Part shown: positions 9,709 to 17,572 of the stretch, piece after piece | Layout of the letters: every line of letters begins with the position of its first letter | Numbering within the stretch: the first letter of the stretch is position 1 | Source of the DNA: Paenibacillus graminis | GTDB taxonomy: Bacteria > Bacillota > Bacilli > Paenibacillales > Paenibacillaceae | NCBI RefSeq assembly: GCF_000758705.1 | Contig: NZ_CP009287.1 | Span: 2,666,001-2,730,000 of the forward strand | Reading direction: 5' to 3' | Length of the DNA: 64,000 nt | Notes under the pieces: generated by a model | What the model saw: the letters and a program-made list of their open reading frames with translations, nothing else | Databases searched by the model: none | What the model was told of the DNA's origin: nothing | Position numbers and translations under genes: made by a program

Positions 9709-9915
9709 ATGCTGGAAGCTTTGAAAGGCCAAGAGGTCAGTGTGAATTTTCTGGATGGTTCAAGTGTAAGAGGCGGCGTTCTGGAGGAAATCGACGAGCG
9801 ATTTGTGAAGTACCGTACGGAATATCAGGTGCTGTACATTCCCATTACCTCGATCCGCGCTGTGGCTGTGGAGACCAAAGAGCGCGAGCGTCCACGGGTC
9901 GGATTCGGGCAATAA
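9709..9915 (+). CDS. Small Sm-like beta-barrel protein
   Basis: A 68-residue protein 20 bases after the clpP-like gene, with an AGAGGAG ribosome site. The pattern of a short helix followed by beta strands (GQEVSVNFLDGSSVRGGVLEEIDERFVKYRT, then VLYIPITSIRAVAVE) resembles the Sm/LSm fold, in which position I..I before the last strand is typical. It is not a clear Hfq. The fold call is inference; the function is unknown. Confidence 0.6.
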   Translation: MLEALKGQEVSVNFLDGSSVRGGVLEEIDERFVKYRTEYQVLYIPITSIRAVAVETKERERPRVGFGQ

Positions 9916-9931
9916 CAAGGAGAGGAAAACC

Positions 9932-10444
9932 ATCCAGTATATAAAGTCAGTTATAGATGATGAAATCTGGTATTTTGAAATTGGTGAGGAGCAGACCGCT
10001 TACCGGCAGATTGTTGCCCGGCAAGAAGGCACCTACCGTGTGTCCGGCAGCCCCGATTTTTACTTAACGGACCAGTCCGTGGAGTGGATGGAGGGAGATA
10101 TCCCGATTCAATCTGCAGAATTTGAGGCGGTTTGGACCAAGGCAATGGCCCCCTACCAGGAGGAATGGAACCGGACCAGGCAGAGGTATCCTGAAGGGCG
10201 GCGTGTGGCTGGTGCTATTATGTTTTTTTCGATCCACGGCATTCATATTGCCTTATCTGACGGAGGTTATGCGGTGACAGCGTATGGACCAGTCCGTTCC
10301 CGGGTGGATCACAGCTATCTGTACCCGCATTATCTTATTGAAGGCACAGTTCAAGGAGGGGACAATGTTAACTGCTGGCTGGTTCTGGGCAATTGCACCA
10401 TGAGTGGCGGTACAGACGGCAAAGACTCCATTCTGCAAGGTTAA
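9932..10444 (+). CDS. Hypothetical protein, probable non-standard ATC start
   Basis: The only ATG/GTG/TTG-type start in this frame that leaves a long protein is the GTG at 10040, which has no ribosome site. The frame, however, is open and protein-like back to about 9930, and a perfect AAGGAGAGG ribosome site at 9917-9925 points to an ATC codon at 9932. The product would be about 170 residues (beginning QYIKSVIDDEIWYFEIGEEQ) with no membrane segment and no family that I recognise. It follows the Sm-like gene by 16 bases, so it is probably in the same operon. Confidence 0.6.
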   Translation: MQYIKSVIDDEIWYFEIGEEQTAYRQIVARQEGTYRVSGSPDFYLTDQSVEWMEGDIPIQSAEFEAVWTKAMAPYQEEWNRTRQRYPEGRRVAGAIMFFSIHGIHIALSDGGYAVTAYGPVRSRVDHSYLYPHYLIEGTVQGGDNVNCWLVLGNCTMSGGTDGKDSILQG

Positions 10445-10659
10445 CCTTTTATCCATTCATGTAGTTTTTCAAGGCTATTCCCCGTTGTCCAGGAACGGAA
10501 GGAATGGTCTTTTTTTGTTGTATAGGAAAATATGATCACTTCCGCTTGTGGATTTATAGCGAATAACGGCAGAAATACCGTTGTTGGAGCGGCACAGGCT
10601 GATTTGCCCTTATCTTTTAAACTATTAAGCTGAGGGATCAGCCGGTCTGGATCTTCTCA

Positions 10660-10979
10660 TTCCAACTAGCGCTTGCTCACCGGCTTCTTCGCAGGACGCT
10701 AGTTGGAAAAAGGGAGCTTATTATTCTGGAAATTCAAAAATTCTGAGACTTAAGTGGAAAAAGGAAACTTAATTGGGCCATATTCGCCCGGTAGGAGCGA
10801 AAGGAGCTGAATTAGTGTCCCTTTTTCCACTTCATCTGTCGAACACAGGATGCTCTAGCAAATTAGTTAACCTTTTTCCACTTGGAGTTGCCGTAGGAAT
10901 CACGGGGAGTCGTTCTCCGGGTTACGCTAGACTGAAATCCAAAAACGGCTGCACCCCGTGGGACGGCACAGCCGTTTTG
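10660..10979. repeat. Dispersed repeat element, copy A
   Basis: This non-coding stretch holds two direct copies of an arm of the type AGTTGGAAAAAGNGANCTTA (near 10700 and 10751), then two inverted arms of the type AATTAGTGTCCCTTTTTCCACTT (near 10812 and 10864), a conserved block around GGAGTCGTTCTCCGGG, and a terminator-like hairpin. The arms can pair with each other into a long imperfect stem. The same order of blocks recurs at 16751-17038, and parts at 54511-54625 and 62336-62520. The rest of the gap (10445-10659) shows no gene. Confidence 0.75.
10942..10978 (+). terminator. Hairpin at the end of repeat copy A
   Basis: An AAAACGGCTG / CAGCCGTTTT stem is closed by an internal CCCCGTGGG region, and the T run is part of the stem. 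It could terminate transcription in both directions. Confidence 0.65.
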
Positions 10980-11020
10980 TTCGCTGCCCCGGTAAAAATA
11001 CTTTTTCCCGGCATTGTTAT

Positions 11021-11035
11021 TGAGAATGGTTATCA
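11021..11035. promoter_or_regulatory. Fur box upstream of the siderophore regulator
   Basis: TGAGAAT-G-GTTATCA is a 7-1-7 inverted repeat differing from the consensus TGATAAT-N-ATTATCA at two positions. It lies about 45 bases upstream of the regulator start, which suggests iron repression by Fur. Confidence 0.75.
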
Positions 11036-11081
11036 ATATACTTGATATATTATACAAAGCTCAACACGGGGGATGTCAGTG

Positions 11082-12734
11082 ATGAAAAAAACGGCAGCAC
11101 AGGCCACAGGCCACAGGGATCTTCGGAGCTGGGACCGGCTCTCCTTCAGGCTATTGTCGGTTCAGGCGGTAAAAGACAACGGGGAAGTGCAGCTCCCGCA
11201 GCAATTGGTCTTCTCTTATGCGCTGATCGTGGTGGCTGGCGGTGCAGTAGAACTTATGGTCGATCAACAGCAGTTTGAAATGAAGGCTGCTTCAGCTGTG
11301 CTGTGCCTGCCTGAACAGACCTTTGGGACCGCCCGGCCGGCCTGGGGTGTGGAGATGTTTATTTTTTATTTCGATGTATTTGAACACGGCGGGGCTGAGG
11401 CTGAAGAGACCAGTATCTCACCCTTGAGAGACTTTCCGCTGTTTCCGGAGCAGGGAAATCTGGTGCTGAATGACATGAAGCATGTTCTTTCTATTGGGAG
11501 AGAGGTGTCCTGCAAGGATAAGACCTGTGGCCAAAATCTAAGCTTCCGCACGCAAATTGATTTTCAGGAACTGCTGTATCAGCTTCAAAATAACAGCCGC
11601 CAGCGATCCAGGGATGCCCATTCTGCGCTGGAGCAGGCCAAGCAGTACATAGAAGCGCATTACACCGAACCGCTGACTGTAGAGCAGCTTGCCCAGACAG
11701 CGGAATTCAGCCCTAAATATTTCATTGACCTGTACAAGAAGAAGTATGGCAAAAGCGCATTGGAATACGCCGCAGAGCTGCGGCTGCAGCAGGCCAAACG
11801 CCTGATGGCACATAGCGGTGTCCGGCTGCGTGACATCGCCCATCAGGTGGGCTATGCGGATGAATTCTATTTCAGCCGCAAGTTCAAAAAGATGATAGGC
11901 GTTCCTCCGGCAGTATATATGAAGAGCCGCCGCCGCAAGCTCGCAGCCTACACAACGGCGCTGCTTGGTCAGCTGCTGCCGCTGAATATTGTCCCTTATG
12001 CGGCGGCGCTGCACCCGAAGTGGACGGAGTATTATTACCGGAACTACCGTGCAGATATTCCGGTACATATCAGCGCGTACCGCAGCAACCGCGATTGGCA
12101 GGCCAATCTGGCGCTGCTGCGGCAAAGCTCTGCCGATCTGATCCTGGCAGCCGGTGAGCTGCACGCGGAGGAAAGGGTTGAACTGGAGCGCATGGCTCCA
12201 GTCTATTATCCGCCGGCAGAAATGGGGGATTGGCGCGAACAACTGCTGCATCTGGCCCAGTATCTGGGCGAGAGCTGGCAGGCGGAGCAGTGGCTCGCTG
12301 CATATGACCGGGAGGTGCGCACCGCCAAGGATCAGCTGCAGAGACTGCTGGGCGGTGAATCGGTTGTTGTGATCCGAATGCTGGGCAACAGGCTATCTCT
12401 GCATTGCAACCGCGGAATGGCGGGGATGCTCTACCGTGAGCTGGAGCTGCGCCCAGCTTATGAGAGTGGAACAGAGCTCTACGATGTGCCGGTAACACCG
12501 GCAGAACTTGCTTATGTGCCGGCAGATCATCTGCTGATGCTGATCCGCCGGGAGAGCGAGACCCTGGGCGAGTGGAGCAGGCTGCAGAATGATCCGCAGT
12601 GGATGAAGCTGCCCGCCGTGCAAAGGCATCGCGTGCATCTGCTGAATTCAGATCCCTGGCGTGAGAACTCTGCTTATGCCCAGCTGCGGATGCTGCGGCA
12701 GATGCTTCAGCTTTTCCCGGGTAATCGTCCATAG
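11082..12734 (+). CDS. AraC-type regulator with siderophore-binding-like C-terminal domain (Btr-like)
   Basis: About 550 residues in three parts: an N-terminal cupin-like sensor region (1-150), a central AraC double helix-turn-helix (about 185-285, ending PPAVYMKSRRRK), and a C-terminal half resembling periplasmic-binding proteins for iron siderophores (from about 310, with DLILAAGEL and HVNLLNSD-like segments at the end). This is the layout of Bacillus Btr/YbbB, in which the ferric or apo siderophore is sensed directly and transport genes are activated. The ATG at 11082 has better spacing to GGGGG than the ATG at 11073. A Fur box precedes it and the siderophore uptake genes follow. Confidence 0.85.
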   Translation: MKKTAAQATGHRDLRSWDRLSFRLLSVQAVKDNGEVQLPQQLVFSYALIVVAGGAVELMVDQQQFEMKAASAVLCLPEQTFGTARPAWGVEMFIFYFDVFEHGGAEAEETSISPLRDFPLFPEQGNLVLNDMKHVLSIGREVSCKDKTCGQNLSFRTQIDFQELLYQLQNNSRQRSRDAHSALEQAKQYIEAHYTEPLTVEQLAQTAEFSPKYFIDLYKKKYGKSALEYAAELRLQQAKRLMAHSGVRLRDIAHQVGYADEFYFSRKFKKMIGVPPAVYMKSRRRKLAAYTTALLGQLLPLNIVPYAAALHPKWTEYYYRNYRADIPVHISAYRSNRDWQANLALLRQSSADLILAAGELHAEERVELERMAPVYYPPAEMGDWREQLLHLAQYLGESWQAEQWLAAYDREVRTAKDQLQRLLGGESVVVIRMLGNRLSLHCNRGMAGMLYRELELRPAYESGTELYDVPVTPAELAYVPADHLLMLIRRESETLGEWSRLQNDPQWMKLPAVQRHRVHLLNSDPWRENSAYAQLRMLRQMLQLFPGNRP

Positions 12735-12788
12735 TTGTTCGGTATTTTGTCCATGGTGAAATGGCAAGCCCTTCGTTATACTCGAAAA

Positions 12789-12803
12789 TGATAATCATTA
12801 TCA
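12789..12803. promoter_or_regulatory. Perfect Fur box upstream of the siderophore-binding protein gene
   Basis: TGATAAT-C-ATTATCA is an exact 7-1-7 Fur operator, 22 bases before the start codon of the binding-protein gene. Repression by iron-loaded Fur of the operon 12826-16819 is the natural reading. Confidence 0.92.
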
Positions 12804-12825
12804 ATTAGATTAGCGGAAGGGGATC

Positions 12826-13869
12826 ATGAAAAAGATGAAAAGATCATTTTGGATAGCGGGGCTTGTAGTCTTGTTTGTATTGGCGTTAACGGCGTGTGGA
12901 GGAAATGGCAGCAATAATCAGACGGGGAACAGTGCGGCGGCAGGCGGGTCAGCGGCAAATGCGGCACCGTCGGCAACAGCCGAAGTAACGCTTGAGCCCT
13001 CATCATCTCCGGCGGCTGCGGAAAGCGCAACGCGTACGATTGAATACATGGGTGAACAGTATACGGTACCCGCAAATGCTGAACGGATTGTAATCACAGG
13101 GGCCATGGAAGCTATGGAAGACGCATTGGTGCTGGATGTGCATCCGGTGGGTGCCATTACATTCGGCGGAGCCTTCCCGGAGCGGTTCGCGGCGATTACG
13201 GACAAGGCCGAATCAATTGGGGAGAAAACCGAACCAAACTTCGAAACTATTCTCAAGCTGAAGCCGGATGTGATTCTCGGTACGACAAAATTCAAGCCTG
13301 AAGTGGTAGAGCAGCTGAAGAAAATCGCTCCGCTTATTCAAGTTTCGCATATCGCAAGTAATTGGGAAGCCAACCTGAATCTGCTCGCGGAACTCACAGG
13401 CAAACAGGATAAAGCCCAAGCAGCAATTGCCGAATACCAGGCCGATCTCGGCAAAGCCAAGGCGCTGCTGGGAGATAAGCTGAAGGATAAAAAGGTAGTG
13501 GCACTGCGCATTCGGGCAGGCCAAGTCTTTATTTTCCCGGCAGCAGTATTCGTTAATCCGATTCTGTATAACGATTTGGGACTGGCGGTCCCGGCAGAGG
13601 TTGAAGCGGCCAAAGCACAGGAAGCGATCTCGGTAGAGCAGCTGGCGGCAATGAATCCGGATATTCTGTTCCTGCAGTTCGCTGCGGACGAAAATGCTGA
13701 GGCCGCCACAGCGCTGGAGGATCTGCAGAATAACCCGATTATTCGAAAAATCAATGCGATGAAAAATGATAAAACCTTCGTGAATGTGATCGATCCATTG
13801 GCTGAAGGCGGACCCGCATGGAGCCGTGTGCAATTCCTGAAGGCTGCTGTAGAACAGCTTAACAAATAA
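12826..13869 (+). CDS. Iron-siderophore ABC transporter substrate-binding lipoprotein
   Basis: The signal peptide has a lipobox LALTAC with the lipidated Cys at position 24, followed by a Ser/Ala/Gly-rich tether to about residue 65. The rest is a class III helical-backbone binding fold, with VITGAMEAMEDALVLDVHPVGAIT at the start of the first lobe and ETILKLKPDVILGT as the usual family signature. It is anchored on the outer face of the membrane and hands ferric siderophore to the permeases encoded just downstream. AAGGGG precedes the ATG. Strong iron control is expected from the Fur box. Confidence 0.93.
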   Translation: MKKMKRSFWIAGLVVLFVLALTACGGNGSNNQTGNSAAAGGSAANAAPSATAEVTLEPSSSPAAAESATRTIEYMGEQYTVPANAERIVITGAMEAMEDALVLDVHPVGAITFGGAFPERFAAITDKAESIGEKTEPNFETILKLKPDVILGTTKFKPEVVEQLKKIAPLIQVSHIASNWEANLNLLAELTGKQDKAQAAIAEYQADLGKAKALLGDKLKDKKVVALRIRAGQVFIFPAAVFVNPILYNDLGLAVPAEVEAAKAQEAISVEQLAAMNPDILFLQFAADENAEAATALEDLQNNPIIRKINAMKNDKTFVNVIDPLAEGGPAWSRVQFLKAAVEQLNK

Positions 13870-13898
13870 TCCAAGCATGTATAGAAGAGTGAGATGAC

Positions 13899-14909
13899 AT
13901 GAAATGGACTGCCGGAGCCAAGACCTCCTCGCTGCTGATGGCGGGAGCTCTGCTCATCCTATTTATCAGCCTGTTGTCGCTGCTGTATGGCACCAAATCC
14001 ATCAGCTATGAGACGGTTTGGAATGCGCTGGTTCACCCGGACCCGGAGAATATCGATCATCTGATCGTACGCACCTCGCGGATTCCCCGGGCAGCGGGCG
14101 CGCTGCTGATCGGCGCTTTTCTGGCAGTGTCAGGGGCGCTTATGCAGGGTATGACGCGGAATTATCTGGCGTCTCCTTCGATTATGGGCATCAGCGACGG
14201 GTCGGTGTTTGCCGTTACGTTAGGCATGGTGTTTCTGCCCGGAGCATCTTCCCTGTCCCTGATCCTGTATTCGCTGGCCGGTTCGGCGCTGGGGGCGGCT
14301 CTCGTCTTCGGCACGGCCAAACTGCTGCCCGGAGGAGCTTCCCCTCTGACCCTGGCCGTACTGGGTACGATCATTGGCACCTTTCTCGGCGGGGTTTCCC
14401 AGGCACTTGCCACCTATTTTCAGGTGTCGCAGAATATCAGCTTCTGGTACAATGCCCGCCTGCATACGATGGACCCGGTTCTTATTAAGCTGGCACTTCC
14501 CTTTGCTGCTGTAGGGCTAACGCTCGCGCTGCTGATGGCCCGTCCAGTAACCATGCTCTCGCTTGGAGATGAAACGGCATCAGGCCTGGGACTGAAAGTG
14601 AATGCTATTAAAGGGCTGACCCTGCTCAGTGTGGTGATTTTAACAGGGATTTCGGTAGCAATAGCCGGTAAAATCGCTTTTATCGGCCTGATTATCCCGC
14701 ATATCACCCGCTACCTGGTAGGACAGGATTACCGCAGAATCATTCCTTTTTCCGCCTTGTTCGGTGCATTGTTCCTGTCTCTGTGCGATCTGATCAGCCG
14801 GTTCATGAACTTTCCGTTCGAGACGCCGATCGGGGTCGTAACCGCACTGTTTGGCGTGCCCTTCTTCCTCTATTTAATCAAGACAAGAGGGGGCGGGTCA
14901 CGTGAATAA
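13899..14909 (+). CDS. FecCD-family siderophore permease subunit
   Basis: 336 residues with about nine to ten membrane helices. It shows the family motifs GALMQGMTRNYLASPSIMG in the first half and GKIAFIGLIIPHITRYLVGQDYR near residue 255, which contacts the ATPase. It begins 30 bases after the binding-protein gene and overlaps the next permease gene by 8 bases, so the two are translated together and should form a heterodimeric pore. Confidence 0.93.
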   Translation: MKWTAGAKTSSLLMAGALLILFISLLSLLYGTKSISYETVWNALVHPDPENIDHLIVRTSRIPRAAGALLIGAFLAVSGALMQGMTRNYLASPSIMGISDGSVFAVTLGMVFLPGASSLSLILYSLAGSALGAALVFGTAKLLPGGASPLTLAVLGTIIGTFLGGVSQALATYFQVSQNISFWYNARLHTMDPVLIKLALPFAAVGLTLALLMARPVTMLSLGDETASGLGLKVNAIKGLTLLSVVILTGISVAIAGKIAFIGLIIPHITRYLVGQDYRRIIPFSALFGALFLSLCDLISRFMNFPFETPIGVVTALFGVPFFLYLIKTRGGGSRE

Positions 14910-15945
14910 GCGCAGGTTAATGCTGGCGTCGAAGAGAAGAACCTTCTGGATGTTGTTTTTGCTGATTGGTATGCTGACGCTGTGCGGCATGTATGTCAGT
15001 CTGACGAACGGCACATTTGATATTTCAGCCGCAGATGCCGTCCGCACACTGCTGCGCATTCATCCGAACGCGGATCACGATCTGGTGATCTTTGATTTCC
15101 GGCTGCCCCGCATTGTTCTGGGCGCACTGGTCGGATTCGGCCTGGGGATTGCGGGGGCGGTGCTGCAGGGCATCACCCGCAATTCTCTGGCTGATCCGGG
15201 AATTCTCGGCATTCACGCTGCTGCGGGCGCTTTTGTCGTAGTGTTCATGTTCTTCACCGCAGGCACGATGAAGGCTCCGGGCTGGCTGTCGGTGCTGACC
15301 ATGCCCGTGTTCGGATTCCTCGGCGGACTGGCCGCCATCGTTCTGCTCTTTATCTTTGCGAGGCGGGCTGGTGAATTTGATCCGCAGCAGCTGATTCTGG
15401 TGGGGATCGCTCTGGCCTCCGGCTTCGGCGCCATTACGCTGTACGTCTCGCTGAAGATGGACCCGCAGAATTTTGAGATGGCCGCCGTCTGGCTGGCCGG
15501 CAGTGTCTACAACGCGAATTGGAGACAAATCCTGTCGATTCTGCCATGGCTGGTGATTCTCATTCCGGTGATCTGGAGACGCGCAGCGGTTCTGGATCTG
15601 CTTCAGCTGCATGAAGTGAGTATCAAAGGAGTGGGCGTAGCATCAGGCAGAGAACGGCAGGTTCTGCTGTTATGCTGTGTCGGTCTGGTCAGCGCCTGCG
15701 TATCTGTATCGGGAAGCATCGGTTTTGTGGGCTTGATCGCCCCGCATATTGCCAGACGCCTGGTCGGCAACAGCTACCGGTATATCGCCCCGCTGTGCGG
15801 AATGATTGGAATGCTGATGGTTGTTCTATGTGATTTTATCGGTAAAACGGTATTTGCTCCCGCCCAGCTCCCGGTAGGGATTGTAGTTTCAATTATTGGC
15901 GTGCCGTATTTTCTGTTCCTGCTGTTCAAGACACGGAAACAATAG
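14902..15945 (+). CDS. FecCD-family siderophore permease subunit
   Basis: 347 residues, the partner of the preceding permease, with matching motifs (GAVLQGITRNSLADPGILGI and GSIGFVGLIAPHIARRLVGNSYR). The GTG start overlaps the end of the first permease gene. No ATP-binding subunit gene follows; in Bacillales such permeases often share a general FhuC/YusV-type ATPase encoded elsewhere, which I infer here. Confidence 0.93.
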   Translation: MNKRRLMLASKRRTFWMLFLLIGMLTLCGMYVSLTNGTFDISAADAVRTLLRIHPNADHDLVIFDFRLPRIVLGALVGFGLGIAGAVLQGITRNSLADPGILGIHAAAGAFVVVFMFFTAGTMKAPGWLSVLTMPVFGFLGGLAAIVLLFIFARRAGEFDPQQLILVGIALASGFGAITLYVSLKMDPQNFEMAAVWLAGSVYNANWRQILSILPWLVILIPVIWRRAAVLDLLQLHEVSIKGVGVASGRERQVLLLCCVGLVSACVSVSGSIGFVGLIAPHIARRLVGNSYRYIAPLCGMIGMLMVVLCDFIGKTVFAPAQLPVGIVVSIIGVPYFLFLLFKTRKQ

Positions 15946-16003
15946 GATGCGATGCGGTGGCAGCAACGTACGAAATACGCTTTTGGGAAAGGACACTCCA
16001 TGT

Positions 16004-16819
16004 ATGGAAGGAACATTTAGGCGGGAAGTGGTTCAGGGCCGCGGGCTGCTGATCTATTTGCCGCGCTCTTATGGGGAAGAAGGCCGGAGATATCCGGTTG
16101 TGTATCTGCAGGATGAAGGAAGCGTCATGAAACAAACAGCCAACTATCTGGAGCATCTGTTCATCGCCGGAGAGCTGCCGGAGCTGATTTTTGTCGGAAT
16201 TGTTTCCCCTGACCGCAATGATGAATATACCCCTTGGCCGTCTCCGGCGGTCGTGCCGGGTTCGCCTGATTTTGGCGGAGGCGGGAGGGGGTATCTGAAG
16301 GAACTGGTGGAGATCATCAAACCTTATGTCGACGGACAGTATGCCACCTTACCGGGAAGCAGGGATACCGGGCTGATAGGCTGCTCACTCGGAGGCTTAA
16401 TCTCTATGTTCGCTTATTATCTGTACCCGGATACGTTTGGCCGGATCGGGCTGCTCTCCGCTTCGTTCTGGTACGAAGGGCTGCTGGAGTTTATGCGGAC
16501 CTGTCCGGCACCCCCTTCAGGGCGGAAACTCTACATGTATGTCGGGGAGCTGGAGGGATGCTACAAAACCAATGTGCAGAAGCAAATGGTGCCCAAGACT
16601 CTGGAGGCGCACAGGCTGCTGCTGGAACAAGGGTTAGGTCCAGATGAGCTGCACTTCGATAGGGAACGGCAAGGAACTCATGACAGTGTGTTTTTCAGCC
16701 GTCAGCTGCCGGTGGCCTTGAAATGGCTGTTTGGAGCAGATGAGCAAGCTCTAGTTGGAAAAAGTGAACTTATTTCTCTCCCAAAGACAGCAATCGTGAG
16801 ATTTAAGTGGGAAAAGTGA
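16004..16819 (+). CDS. Esterase of the enterochelin-esterase (Fes/BesA) family
   Basis: An alpha/beta hydrolase of about 270 residues. The nucleophile elbow is GCSLGG near residue 126, an RDTGLIG strand precedes it, and the catalytic His is in GTHDSVFF near the C-terminus. In this family the ferric siderophore (for example a catecholate trilactone) is hydrolysed in the cytoplasm to free iron. Position at the end of the uptake operon supports that role. The start at 16004 is chosen from the AAAGGA about 10 bases upstream. Odd: the last 22 residues (from 16751) are translated from a dispersed repeat element and follow the end of the normal domain, so the native C-terminus has been replaced or extended. 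Confidence 0.85.
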   Translation: MEGTFRREVVQGRGLLIYLPRSYGEEGRRYPVVYLQDEGSVMKQTANYLEHLFIAGELPELIFVGIVSPDRNDEYTPWPSPAVVPGSPDFGGGGRGYLKELVEIIKPYVDGQYATLPGSRDTGLIGCSLGGLISMFAYYLYPDTFGRIGLLSASFWYEGLLEFMRTCPAPPSGRKLYMYVGELEGCYKTNVQKQMVPKTLEAHRLLLEQGLGPDELHFDRERQGTHDSVFFSRQLPVALKWLFGADEQALVGKSELISLPKTAIVRFKWEK

Positions 16820-17038
16820 ACTTAATTGGGTGATTTTACTGCCTCAGGAGCGAAACGAGCTGAATTAGTGATCCTTTTTCCAACTTAGGCTGAAGAGATC
16901 CGTGTGCTGGGGCAATTAGGGATCCTTTTCCACCTAGATTGCCGCAAGTCTGATGGTGAAGTCCTCCAGGCAATGCTAAACTGAAAGAAATCCAAAACGG
17001 CTGCGTTGTCCAGTGAAGGACGGCTTGGCCGTTTTGTT
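16751..17038. repeat. Dispersed repeat element, copy B
   Basis: Same block order as the copy at 10660-10979: arms at about 16751 (CTAGTTGGAAAAAGTGAACT) and 16804, inverted arms ending in CCTTTTTCCAACTT near 16887 and CCTTTTCCACC near 16935, then an ATTGCCGCAAG block, an ACTGAAA block and a closing hairpin AAAACGGC / GCCGTTTT at 16994-17036. Its first 69 bases are read as the C-terminus of the esterase. Confidence 0.75.
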
Positions 17039-17111
17039 CTGATCAGTCATGGGAAAATAATGCTGCAGCTGGCTTTGGTATTGTTGTTTCAGGCGGCCGC
17101 AGCCGCTCCTT

Positions 17112-17240
17112 ACCGTTTACGATGGCGGGTATTGGATTAACAGGACTACATATAATAACAACAATAACCGGGAGATTCTGGTGAAGCAGCGGCATGAGAG
17201 TTATTACATGAGGGTTATTATTAGGAAGGAAAGCGGGTAA
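17112..17240 (+). pseudogene. C-terminal gene fragment
   Basis: A frame without a start codon ends at a TAA at 17238-17240 and encodes a protein-like stretch (TVYDGGYWINRTTYNNNNRE, then ILVKQRHESYYMRVIIRKES). A stop lies upstream and no ribosome site is present, so this looks like the 3' remnant of a lost gene. I do not recognise the family. From 17241 to 17490 I see no gene. Confidence 0.4.
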
Positions 17241-17498
17241 AAAGAATATATTGCGCTATGCAACAGACCACTTTCCTTGCTTTTCAAAAAGTATTATGAA
17301 CTAGACAGCTGCTGTGATACAATAGTCTAGTTGTCCGGGACCGTGAAGTTTCTTTCTTATAGTGCTTTGACACACACTGGGTTTGAAGAATAATCCGCAG
17401 GAAAACGGAGCATTTCGGTGTATTTCCATGCGTTTCAGAGTATTAACGGGGAAAACAGAAGATTTTACAGTCTTGGTATCAATTTTTGTCGTTTTTTA

Positions 17499-17527
17499 TT
17501 GATTTATTGCTGCGCATTCTGTATAAT
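17499..17527 (+). promoter_or_regulatory. SigA-type promoter of the carboxynorspermidine operon
   Basis: TTGATT, a 17-base spacer and TATAAT lie 46 bases before the start of the first polyamine gene. Confidence 0.8.
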
Positions 17528-17572
17528 CAGCCTTGTTGATTTTTCAAATGTATTTTTAGGAGGTAATCAATT

